A DNA stretch of 28,639 bases, taken from Candidatus Omnitrophota bacterium (GTDB lineage Bacteria > Omnitrophota > Koll11 > JAHIPI01). Made by a program: the position numbers and the translations under genes. The notes below the pieces were generated by a model. That model searched no databases. It was not told the origin of the DNA and saw nothing but the letters and a program-made list of their open reading frames with translations. This document shows, piece by piece, positions 8,762-16,730 of this stretch. Position 1 is the stretch's first letter. Every line of letters begins with the position of its first letter. Where the stretch lies: positions 1-28,639 of the forward strand of contig JAQUMG010000003.1 in assembly GCA_028718265.1 (NCBI GenBank), written 5' to 3'.

Positions 8762-9469
8762 TTAATTCCCCGCTACCGGGCCGTCGCCTACAATCAGACA
8801 TTTTAAGCCGGATACGCAGAGGCGCAGTTTATTCATTGCTTCTATCAGATATTTATGGCCTTTATGTTCTACGAGGCGGCCTATGTTCCCTACGACAAAA
8901 TTATCTTCTCCGATGCCTAATTGCCTGCGCATTTCCCGCCTTTCCGGCGGGGTTTGCGTTTCCATGCTTCTTGCGCTGCTGTAAATCACCACTATCTTGT
9001 CCGCATCTATACCGATAGATTCTATAATAGATTTTTTGACCGCTTCCGACACGGCTATGATCTTTGTCGTAAAAAAACTAAAAAATCTAAGCTTTATCTT
9101 GTCCTTTATCGAAACATCATAATAAAGATTGCCGCAATGGTTTATTCTTACGGGAATCTTCGCTAAAATCCCGCACGCCACGGCCCAGATCATGGGAAAC
9201 ATGCCGTAGGAGTGCATGACTTTGAAATTTTCTTTGCGTAATTCTTTCGCAAGCCCGAGAAGGTGCCATATCCCGATACCGCCCTCAAAGCCGAAACTCC
9301 TCACTAAAATTCCTTCTATTTCAATCTCCTCGGCCAGAATGCCCTTTCGTTTCAGACACCACACCTCTGAAAGATATTTTTCTTTATCAAGGGCCAGGAT
9401 AAGATTTTTCAATATATTTTCCAACCCGCCCATGTTTAATTCATCAACAAGATGGCAAATCTTTATCAT
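8762..9469 (-). CDS. GT4 glycosyltransferase, N-terminal part ended by a premature TAA
   Basis: A 235-residue product that holds the whole GT4 N-terminal Rossmann domain (HLVDELNMGGLEN near residues 6-18) and the start of the second (VVGNIGRLVEHKGHKYLIEA, CLIVGDGP). It ends at TAA 8764-8762, five codons after GDGP. Family members run on here with a Leu-containing helix, and the same frame does continue for another 132 codons, so only one base need have changed (for example TTA to TAA). As it stands it lacks the E-x7-E half of the active site and should be inactive. The ATG at 9469 follows the preceding gene by 29 bases, with AAAGGG further upstream than usual. Confidence 0.78.
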   Translation of the reverse strand: MIKICHLVDELNMGGLENILKNLILALDKEKYLSEVWCLKRKGILAEEIEIEGILVRSFGFEGGIGIWHLLGLAKELRKENFKVMHSYGMFPMIWAVACGILAKIPVRINHCGNLYYDVSIKDKIKLRFFSFFTTKIIAVSEAVKKSIIESIGIDADKIVVIYSSARSMETQTPPERREMRRQLGIGEDNFVVGNIGRLVEHKGHKYLIEAMNKLRLCVSGLKCLIVGDGPVAGN

Positions 9470-9498
9470 AACGACACAGAACCCTTTCTTCGGTTCCG

Positions 9499-10986
9499 CT
9501 ACCTGCGATGCATATCTATTTTATAAACATAGATTATCGGCTTGCCTGAACTTTCGTATGCCAATTTTATGCTGTCCGGATATTTTTCCAATAAGGGATA
9601 TAAAAAATCTTCGACTACAAATACTGCCTTGCCCTTCTTTTTCAGGCTGTCATATTTCCACGCCACAATATAATCTATTTTATTTTTCCTTATACTCGAA
9701 AAAGCTTTGCGCGCGTCCGGTTCCAGTTCGAGGGTAGCTCCCTTCCTTTGTGAATATAAATACACCGCAACCGGGTCGCATGAAAGAATAATCGCTGCCG
9801 GCGGCGTATTCTCCTTAACCCATGACATGGTCTCGAAAAACGATGATTCCGGAGAAGTATCCCTGTCAGCGAGACCTCTGGCCATAACGATATTCGCGGG
9901 GATAAGCGCCAAAAATAAAGCGCTGACTATGACTTTTTTCGCAAGTACTAACTTTGGCCTCCTGAGAATAATCATCAGATAGCCCAGAAGGAAGGGGTAT
10001 ATCGGCAAAAGAAATCGTTCGTCATGATATGTCCAAAACATAAGCATTACGATATAAATTATGATATACAATTCTATGATACCTGCGTTTTTGCGCACAC
10101 AACGATAAAATCCGGAGATAAACAAAGCTGAAAATAACACGCTCAAAAAAATCTTTACCGGAAAGAGAACGTCGCCAAACGTGACTTCTCTAAAATACGG
10201 GAAAAAGACGATATCCGCGACTACTTTCCCGCCGTAATATTTAAGGTTGGATAAAAACCGCAGCGGCATATCCGAAATTTTGATTGTGCCGAGGGAAAGA
10301 TTGTAAGGGTCCCTTAGTTTAAAGATATAGTCATAACCGTTTGTGTTGTTTAATCCATATATAAACCATGGAATCATAAGCATACCTATCAATCCGAAAA
10401 GCATGGCGTACGTATATTTTCTGCGCATCAAAAGATAAATAAATAGCGATAGAAATAATATAGCGCCGACGGTTCTGATATAAAAACTTATTATTACGAT
10501 CAGCGCTCCCAGTAATACCTTCGGTGCCGATAAGCTGTCTTCCCATGCAAGAAAAATATAAATAGCAATCCAGGAAAACAGAATATAGCCGGCCTCGGAC
10601 ATAAGAGCATGGGCATAATTAAGGAATAATGGATTTAAGGCAAAAAGCAAAAAGACCGCAGCAACCTCCTTTGAATCTAAATATTTATTGAGGATGCCGA
10701 TCAAGACAAGAAGCGAAAGTCCGCTGAATATTACCGTTAACATCCGCAGTAAAACTATATTCGCGCCAAAAATCTTTATAACGATAGAGAGAAGGAAGGC
10801 GTATCCCGGAGGACAAACATGAGCCGGTTTGGGCTCAGGCAGATATTCATCCACGTATCCCGTGCCATTGGCGATAGAACGGCCTAAAACAAAATAACGC
10901 GCTGAATCCGCCCTCAAACACGATTCGTGAAACAGGAAACAGGCGTAATAAATCATTATGGGTATGATTAGATATTTTAGCTTCAT
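9499..10986 (-). CDS. GT39/ArnT-like polytopic glycosyltransferase
   Basis: A 495-residue membrane protein with about ten to twelve transmembrane segments and a hydrophilic C-terminal domain of about 120 residues, the layout of dolichyl-phosphate-mannose-protein mannosyltransferase-like GT-C enzymes. The first loop holds LRADSARYFVLGRSIANGTGY with Asp27, the place of the family's catalytic acid. Such enzymes move sugars from polyprenyl-phosphate donors on the periplasmic side. The ATG at 10986 forms an ATGA overlap with the upstream methyltransferase and has GGTGA next to it; an ORF start at 11007 is less likely. Together with the GT87-like gene it gives two periplasmic glycosyltransferases in the locus. 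Confidence 0.78.
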   Translation of the reverse strand: MKLKYLIIPIMIYYACFLFHESCLRADSARYFVLGRSIANGTGYVDEYLPEPKPAHVCPPGYAFLLSIVIKIFGANIVLLRMLTVIFSGLSLLVLIGILNKYLDSKEVAAVFLLFALNPLFLNYAHALMSEAGYILFSWIAIYIFLAWEDSLSAPKVLLGALIVIISFYIRTVGAILFLSLFIYLLMRRKYTYAMLFGLIGMLMIPWFIYGLNNTNGYDYIFKLRDPYNLSLGTIKISDMPLRFLSNLKYYGGKVVADIVFFPYFREVTFGDVLFPVKIFLSVLFSALFISGFYRCVRKNAGIIELYIIIYIVMLMFWTYHDERFLLPIYPFLLGYLMIILRRPKLVLAKKVIVSALFLALIPANIVMARGLADRDTSPESSFFETMSWVKENTPPAAIILSCDPVAVYLYSQRKGATLELEPDARKAFSSIRKNKIDYIVAWKYDSLKKKGKAVFVVEDFLYPLLEKYPDSIKLAYESSGKPIIYVYKIDMHRR

Positions 10987-11648
10987 TTCACCGCCAAAAC
11001 TGCCCATCCGAGCGCATCTTTTTTATCGATATTATCTCCGACCATGCTTAATATAAAGAAGGATAGCGAAACGGGCAGACAAAGTATCGATGCAGTCCTC
11101 TCTGCCCATTTCAATCCGATAACAGGCCTCAAGAGACCCGTTATTACAGACCATGCCACGTCAATAAACCTCTGTCCTATCAGGGAAAATATTCCGCCGA
11201 TCCGATCTATGGCTATTATCTGTAACCCGTTCTTTTCCAATAAATACCTTATTCCGTATTTGGTAAACCTGAAATAGTCATCCGGTTCATAGTGAAGGCA
11301 CCATTCCTGCGGAACAGTCATATACAGGTAACCTTCTTTTTTCAATACTCTTTTTATTTCTTTTATGGCTATCTCGGGCTCGGCAAGATGTTCCAGGACT
11401 TCCGTGCATAGTATGGCGTCAAAATGGCCGTCCGGGAAAGGAATATCCCGAATACTTCCAAGAATATCCGGCTTCACGTCACTGCTTTCATCCATGCCTA
11501 TATATTCGCTGCTTTTCTTAAGATATCTTTCATAAGGCCTTGTCCCGCAGCCTATGTCCAGCACCCTGCCGCTTAAATAATCCGAATACCTCTTCAATGC
11601 CGATCGCTCGAGGTTCTTCACTATGAATAACGGCGACATTATCAGCAT
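10983..11648 (-). CDS. Class I SAM-dependent methyltransferase
   Basis: A 221-residue methyltransferase with motif I VLDIGCGTRPYERYL at 29-43, YIGMDES as the acidic loop, and FDAILCTEVLEHL. The C-terminal 60 residues are partly hydrophobic (AERTASILCLPVSLSFFILS), so it may attach to the membrane. The chosen start, ATG at 11648, overlaps the upstream GT2 stop by 7 bases and has GGGAG five bases before; ATG 11639 is an alternative. Likely acts on a lipid-linked glycan given its neighbours. Confidence 0.82.
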   Translation of the reverse strand: MLIMSPLFIVKNLERSALKRYSDYLSGRVLDIGCGTRPYERYLKKSSEYIGMDESSDVKPDILGSIRDIPFPDGHFDAILCTEVLEHLAEPEIAIKEIKRVLKKEGYLYMTVPQEWCLHYEPDDYFRFTKYGIRYLLEKNGLQIIAIDRIGGIFSLIGQRFIDVAWSVITGLLRPVIGLKWAERTASILCLPVSLSFFILSMVGDNIDKKDALGWAVLAVK

Positions 11649-12631
11649 GCGGGCTCCCGGGTGTGACGAGTTTTTAGATATCTGACATAGACGCGCCAGG
11701 TAAATCTTGCCCATTCCTTAAAATAATTTATATCGTGCGGGTGTTTAAAAAACAGGCTCGTTACAGGAAAAATGCCCCATATGATTATACTGTGCAGTAC
11801 TAAATTGAAAAACAGCGCAAAAACCGACCATGAGCCGTAATTTTTTTCATAAAAGAGAAGTTTGCTCGTCAGCTTCCATTCGGCGCAACTGAGCGGTATC
11901 TGATTTGAACTTCTGTTACTGTTGTGGATAATTTTGATATCCGGAATAAAATAAATTTTTCCTCCGTTTTTTTTGATCTGGTAGCATAAATCTATCTCGT
12001 CATAATACATAAAAAAACGCTCGTCCATAAAGCCGATTTTTTCAAGAGTATTCCGCCTTATAAGCAGAGACGCGCCGTAAGGAACGTCGATCGGCCGCAT
12101 ATCGTCATGATCCCATTCGCCCATTTTATAATAATTAAAAAACGCGCTTTTAGGAAATGCGCCGTCCAGGCCCAGGCTTTCCATAAAGTCGGTAAATAAT
12201 GACGGAAAGTGCCTCGCGCTATATTGCAGCGAACCGTCCGGAAATATCAGTTTGCATCCGATCGCATCTATATCTGCATGGTCATCCATGAACATGGTCA
12301 TGGCCTTCAGGGAATTATCAATAAGTTCGGTATCCGGATTCAATAATAAAACATAACGCCCATTACTTTTTGTCAAAGCCATGTTATTGGCCCTGGAAAA
12401 ACCCAGATTCTCCTTATTGGCTATCAGGTGAACCTGCGGAAATTCTTTTGCTACCATCTCCCCGCTTCCGTCAGAAGAATTATTGTCGACAACCCATACC
12501 TCAAAATCCACGTCTTCAGTAAACCTGTATATGGATTCGAGGCTTTTTTTTAAAAAATCCCGCACGTTCCAGTTAACTATAACTACCGATATATCGGTTT
12601 TCTTATCGCCGGCAGTTTCCATATTTTCCAT
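11642..12631 (-). CDS. GT2 glycosyltransferase, rhamnosyltransferase-like
   Basis: A 329-residue enzyme of the GT2 group that contains the WbbL/RfbF rhamnosyltransferases. It has SVVIVNWNVRDFLKKSLESI at 15-34, WVVDNNSSDGS near 46-56, NLGFSRANNMAL and LLLNPDTEL at 96-103 in place of the DxD. Later MYYDEIDLCYQIKKNGG is the usual acceptor-side segment. A hydrophobic stretch near the C-terminus may anchor it to the membrane. The ATG at 12631 lies one base after the upstream stop with AAGTGA before it; a TTG at 12646 is the less likely alternative. Probably adds a deoxyhexose to the lipid-linked chain. Confidence 0.86.
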   Translation of the reverse strand: MENMETAGDKKTDISVVIVNWNVRDFLKKSLESIYRFTEDVDFEVWVVDNNSSDGSGEMVAKEFPQVHLIANKENLGFSRANNMALTKSNGRYVLLLNPDTELIDNSLKAMTMFMDDHADIDAIGCKLIFPDGSLQYSARHFPSLFTDFMESLGLDGAFPKSAFFNYYKMGEWDHDDMRPIDVPYGASLLIRRNTLEKIGFMDERFFMYYDEIDLCYQIKKNGGKIYFIPDIKIIHNSNRSSNQIPLSCAEWKLTSKLLFYEKNYGSWSVFALFFNLVLHSIIIWGIFPVTSLFFKHPHDINYFKEWARFTWRVYVRYLKTRHTREPAC

Positions 12632-12632
12632 T

Positions 12633-13664
12633 TCACTTAACCGCAATTATCTCTATTTCCTCGCCGCGTTCCTGGCCGCAACGGCATAAAAATGATTCTT
12701 TCAAGGCGAACCAAAAGCGGCCCTTTTGGGGCGTTTTGTTTTTCATGTCGAGCGTTCCGTTTGCTTTCGAAATAAGTACGCTATGATCATATATACATTC
12801 TGCGGTTTTGGCCGATGTTGTGACGCTAAATTCCTTAAACGGGCTTTTTTCAAAAATACGGCGTGCGGTTTTAGGAGAAAAAACGAACATATGTCTCGGC
12901 GCTTCTAAAATGAGGCAATTTCTTTTAAAAACTTCATGGCTCAGGCTGCCGGCATTAGGCGTGCGGATAATCAGTCTTCCGCCTTTTTTAAGGATCCTAA
13001 AACATTCGTTAATAGTGTCCAACGGGTCAGGCACGTGCTCTATAACGTGCCTCATCACTATCTGGTCTGCGGAAGAAGCCTCTAACCCCGCTTCCTTAAG
13101 CGTACCTTTGAATACCGGGATGCCGTTTTTTTCTGCCACGCCGGCTGCTATGAGGTCCGGTTCCACGCCCAGCACGCTCCATCCCAACCGCTGCATTATT
13201 TCCAGATATTCGCCGCTGCCGCAGCCTATGTCTACAATAAATCCGCTTGTTTTAAAAAACGGGAAAAGCGATTCCATGCCATATGTCGCTTTTGAGGCTA
13301 CCGCAGGAATCTTTGACAACAATTTACCTGCCCGGCATAGTACGTGTTTTTTGTGAAGATGCCGATACCCGTATTTTCCGCAAAGGATAGCCCCTCTTAC
13401 GGCATCTTTCAGAGGCGCCAGGGGCCCTCTCTTATAATTAAAATCTCCTTCATGCGTAAAATAATTACTGCCGTAGCATTTATCCACATCATCTGCTGAC
13501 GGCCTTGGATTAAGCCACAATAACCCGCACTTTGGACAACGGCTTATGCTGAATTCGCCTTTGACTCCGCAAAAATTGTCAACCAATCCGTTATAAATTC
13601 CTTCGCCATGAATACCGCAAATTATACAATCCGGAAATGCTTCCATCTTTATAGTATCGTGCAT
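12633..13664 (-). CDS. SAM methyltransferase with N-terminal zinc ribbon
   Basis: A 343-residue protein. Cys13-x2-Cys16 and Cys43-x2-Cys46, followed by GLLWLNPRPS, form a zinc-ribbon-like N-terminus. The methyltransferase domain has FIVDIGCGSGEYL at 142-154, VLGVEPD, and the downstream IVMRHVIEHVPDPL, as in Methyltransf_23 enzymes. This architecture resembles sugar C-methyltransferases and other polysaccharide-locus methyltransferases. The ATG at 13664 has a good AAGGA seven bases upstream and overlaps the flippase gene by 16 bases. Substrate unknown. Confidence 0.88.
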   Translation of the reverse strand: MHDTIKMEAFPDCIICGIHGEGIYNGLVDNFCGVKGEFSISRCPKCGLLWLNPRPSADDVDKCYGSNYFTHEGDFNYKRGPLAPLKDAVRGAILCGKYGYRHLHKKHVLCRAGKLLSKIPAVASKATYGMESLFPFFKTSGFIVDIGCGSGEYLEIMQRLGWSVLGVEPDLIAAGVAEKNGIPVFKGTLKEAGLEASSADQIVMRHVIEHVPDPLDTINECFRILKKGGRLIIRTPNAGSLSHEVFKRNCLILEAPRHMFVFSPKTARRIFEKSPFKEFSVTTSAKTAECIYDHSVLISKANGTLDMKNKTPQKGRFWFALKESFLCRCGQERGEEIEIIAVK

Positions 13665-15175
13665 ACCGATTCCTTAAGAATTTCCAAGGTTTTATTTCGC
13701 GCCATGTCATCCAATCCCCATCTCCATACAAATAAAACATATAAAATAAAAGCAGTAAAAAACCCGATCATGCTGATGGGGTTCAGGAGGGGCAGATCGA
13801 AACTCCTGAGCCACCAGAACAAAAGACAGCATAACGCCATAGGCGGAAAACTGCGATAACACAGCCTGCCGTACCACGTAATAAGCCGCTCGCCAAACAG
13901 GTCGCAGGACGCTTTATTGAGAAGTATTGTATCCAATAATACACGCAGAAACCATGCAAACGCTGCACCTAATACGCCGAATTTATAAATAAAAACACAG
14001 GCCAGAGGAATATAAATCACGGTCTCTATCAGATGAAAGGCGGCCGGAATATGCGGCTTCCCTACGCCCTGAAGAATCACTGCGGAAGGCCATGCCACCG
14101 CGTTAACCAATCCGGCTAGCGCAAGAATTATGAGGACATCCGTCGAGTTTTCGGCAAAGTCATTACCTATCCACATAGCAAGAAACTGTCTGCCGAATAT
14201 GACAAAAAATACCACAAAAAAAACATAAAGAAAAAATATATAAAGCGTACTCCGGTAATGAAGCTCTCTATTCGTCTCACTTTTATGCAGGCCGTGAGTG
14301 TAGCTGGAAGCCGGGAAAATGACGGATGAAAACGCGGAAGGTATGACAGATAATCTATTTATTATGGAATAGGGCACGGAATAATACGTAAGAGTAGATA
14401 CGGAACGGAACATTGTCAGGAATATCTTTTCCATATTAAGCAGTATCGGCGCGGTAACGCTTGATATCGTAACAAACCCTCCGAATTTTAACAGGTCCCT
14501 CAGGGTAGCTGCATCCCATGACAGTTTCGCCAGAAAAGGCAGCATCTTTCTCATGTATATCCAGTAGACACAGATTCCTACTGTCTGCAAAAATATATTG
14601 GAAATAATTATTTCCCTGAGCGAAAAACCGTATTTAAGCAGCGCGACTGTCACCCCTATCTGCAACGTGCCAAGCGCCGTTTCTATAATATTTAATATAT
14701 CAAATCTTCCGATAGCCTGAATAATACTGCTGGCCAGACTTAAAAGCATAAAGATGAAAAACCCTGCCGATCCTACTCTTAACGCAAAAACAGAAATTGC
14801 CTTAAATTCGTCCGGTATTCTAAAAACCTTTTCTACCAATATGTGCGCAGAAAGAGCTATCAATAGCGTACCGAATAAACCCAGAGAGATATAAAAAAAC
14901 AGGCATGACCAGAATGTCTTTCGTATCTTGTCCTCCTCTTTACGGGCAAGATGTTGTGATATATACTTTATCGAAGCCGTCCCCAGGCCGAACTGCAGAA
15001 AGGAAAAATATCCTACAATCACGCCGATCAGCATATATACGCCGTAAAGGTCTACGCTTAAACGGCGGATAATAAACGGCATAGTCGCCAACGTAAGTAT
15101 CAGCATCCATGCCTGTCCGAAGAAATTCCAGAGGATGTTTTTCCCTATGTTTTTTGACAGATTTTTTTCTTCCAT
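13649..15175 (-). CDS. Wzx-type polysaccharide flippase (MOP superfamily)
   Basis: A 508-residue protein with about fourteen hydrophobic segments, the size and layout of lipid-linked oligosaccharide flippases. Typical features are the N-terminal NILWNFFGQAWMLILTLATM and RRLSVDLYGVYMLIGVIVGY near residues 40-60, and the long alternating loops. It would move undecaprenyl-linked repeat units to the periplasm. Two start codons lie six bases apart (15181 and 15175); AAGG is at the right distance only from the second, so I use that. It is followed by a coupled methyltransferase and preceded by the sulfatase-like gene. Confidence 0.9.
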   Translation of the reverse strand: MEEKNLSKNIGKNILWNFFGQAWMLILTLATMPFIIRRLSVDLYGVYMLIGVIVGYFSFLQFGLGTASIKYISQHLARKEEDKIRKTFWSCLFFYISLGLFGTLLIALSAHILVEKVFRIPDEFKAISVFALRVGSAGFFIFMLLSLASSIIQAIGRFDILNIIETALGTLQIGVTVALLKYGFSLREIIISNIFLQTVGICVYWIYMRKMLPFLAKLSWDAATLRDLLKFGGFVTISSVTAPILLNMEKIFLTMFRSVSTLTYYSVPYSIINRLSVIPSAFSSVIFPASSYTHGLHKSETNRELHYRSTLYIFFLYVFFVVFFVIFGRQFLAMWIGNDFAENSTDVLIILALAGLVNAVAWPSAVILQGVGKPHIPAAFHLIETVIYIPLACVFIYKFGVLGAAFAWFLRVLLDTILLNKASCDLFGERLITWYGRLCYRSFPPMALCCLLFWWLRSFDLPLLNPISMIGFFTAFILYVLFVWRWGLDDMARNKTLEILKESVCTIL

Positions 15176-15184
15176 CGTCATGCC

Positions 15185-16729
15185 TTATTTGATTTTATCA
15201 GATACATCTACAAAGTCATACAGATGCAGATTGTCCGAAAACGCATAACTTCTGTCCGGCAATAATTCAAACTCTTCGCCAAAGTAAAGGTTAAATACCA
15301 CCCTGAAGGAATTAACGGGGGTTATCGATGGATATAGGATACTTTTATCCGCGCCGGGAAGATAATAGGCGTTTAATATTCCCATCTTTTCCCTGAGTTC
15401 GCCGCGCGGAGCGTTTTTCCATGGCCATTTGTAAAAATCTGCCAAATACTTCAGCGGGTATTGGCCTTCATCCGACTGAATAATAATGATGGGCGGCTTT
15501 TCGGACGACAATAACTTATCTACCAATTTCCTTACTTCGCGATTAGCAAATATAATCTGGTTTAAATAATTCTCCTTATGGCTTCTTTTATCGGCTTCCT
15601 CTTTTGTCAGAAAATCTCCGTTGCTGTCAAACACATAGGGATCGTGCGGTATAACCAGATGCGCAAAGACAAAGGTGGGCCTACTATCCCCGGGCATATT
15701 GGATAATTTATCAAACTCGTAGAGCGTCCTTTCCCATTGTTCCCTTCGTACGTCGTATAGTTCCAACTTTTCTAAGATAGAGCAGAATATGCTTGTTTTA
15801 TAAAGCGCTAACGGAAATTCCGACAGAAGATACCAATTAAAATTTATATCGGCATAATGGTTATGACTCGTCGGCTGGAAAAATGACCCTAAATGGACGT
15901 ATCGGTATCCATGCGATTTTAGGAAACGAAGCACCCGATGATTCTGCAGTTTGTCATAAATCAACCGCCTGTCATTAAGCTTTGCCAGGACATTATTGCT
16001 CATATCCCTAATAAATTCCATATTCAGGCTTGAGCAAAGAGATTGTTCCGTATCGCCATAGTTGGCATTACTTCTCGAGGCAACATAGAATCCTTTGCTG
16101 GTGAGATAATTAATAAATTCACTATTATCGAAACCATACACTTCCTTAAGAATATCGGCGCGGTTATATCTATCGAGTATAATATAATAGATATCCGGGC
16201 ATACCGACGCCGCTTCTGATTTTGTTATGCAGATGTTAAGATTTCCCGGCGTGTGATTTTTCACGGCCCATTTGCCTAAACTCGCCGTTACCTCGTAAAA
16301 AACGATGTTTATGAGCGAAATGGCTACGAGAGAGCCGGCAACTACGTTGAATATGCGTGTAACATTATCTAAATTACCGCGGCGCTTTATGATGCCGTAA
16401 ATGCCCAATATAAAAAGTGCACCCCATATCGCTGTCAGATACCTGTGTCTCATTATAAAAAATCCGTTTATTTGCCACCAGAGGCCCGTATCATAAATCG
16501 GCCCGTAGCTAAAGCACAGGATTAGCGCAAGGGATACAATCAGCCCCGCTTTTTTGTAGTCTTTAAGTACACTCGCAAGAAGTAAAATCAGAAGAAGCGT
16601 AACAATCAGTAAGAATGCTGACGGCAGTAAGATGTCTCCGGGCCTGACCTGGCCTAAATTATGGGCGAAAAGAAACAAAACGGGAAATAATGCGAACAGA
16701 AACGGGTGGAGAAGCGGTGGTTTTTTCAT
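15185..16729 (-). CDS. Membrane-anchored sulfatase-like protein (alkaline phosphatase superfamily)
   Basis: A 514-residue protein with four to five N-terminal membrane segments (to about residue 145) and a periplasmic domain. The domain starts with PDIYYIILDRYNR (178-190, Asp186 metal ligand), then NYGDTEQSLCSSLNM with Thr227 as probable nucleophile, AHLVIPHDPY (His362) and IIIQSDEGQYP (Asp420-Glu421). Sulfatases and LTA-synthase-like enzymes usually have Asp-His in the last motif, so this is a variant group. Relatives hydrolyse or transfer sulfate or phospho-head groups on cell-surface glycans. Its start is adjacent to the NoeA-like gene. Transferase versus hydrolase activity cannot be decided. 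Confidence 0.82.
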   Translation of the reverse strand: MKKPPLLHPFLFALFPVLFLFAHNLGQVRPGDILLPSAFLLIVTLLLILLLASVLKDYKKAGLIVSLALILCFSYGPIYDTGLWWQINGFFIMRHRYLTAIWGALFILGIYGIIKRRGNLDNVTRIFNVVAGSLVAISLINIVFYEVTASLGKWAVKNHTPGNLNICITKSEAASVCPDIYYIILDRYNRADILKEVYGFDNSEFINYLTSKGFYVASRSNANYGDTEQSLCSSLNMEFIRDMSNNVLAKLNDRRLIYDKLQNHRVLRFLKSHGYRYVHLGSFFQPTSHNHYADINFNWYLLSEFPLALYKTSIFCSILEKLELYDVRREQWERTLYEFDKLSNMPGDSRPTFVFAHLVIPHDPYVFDSNGDFLTKEEADKRSHKENYLNQIIFANREVRKLVDKLLSSEKPPIIIIQSDEGQYPLKYLADFYKWPWKNAPRGELREKMGILNAYYLPGADKSILYPSITPVNSFRVVFNLYFGEEFELLPDRSYAFSDNLHLYDFVDVSDKIK

Positions 16730-16730
16730 A

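Noticed and set aside
8726..8770. Frameshift as cause of the split GT4 gene
   Set aside because: Both halves are in the same frame; a stop substitution alone explains the split.
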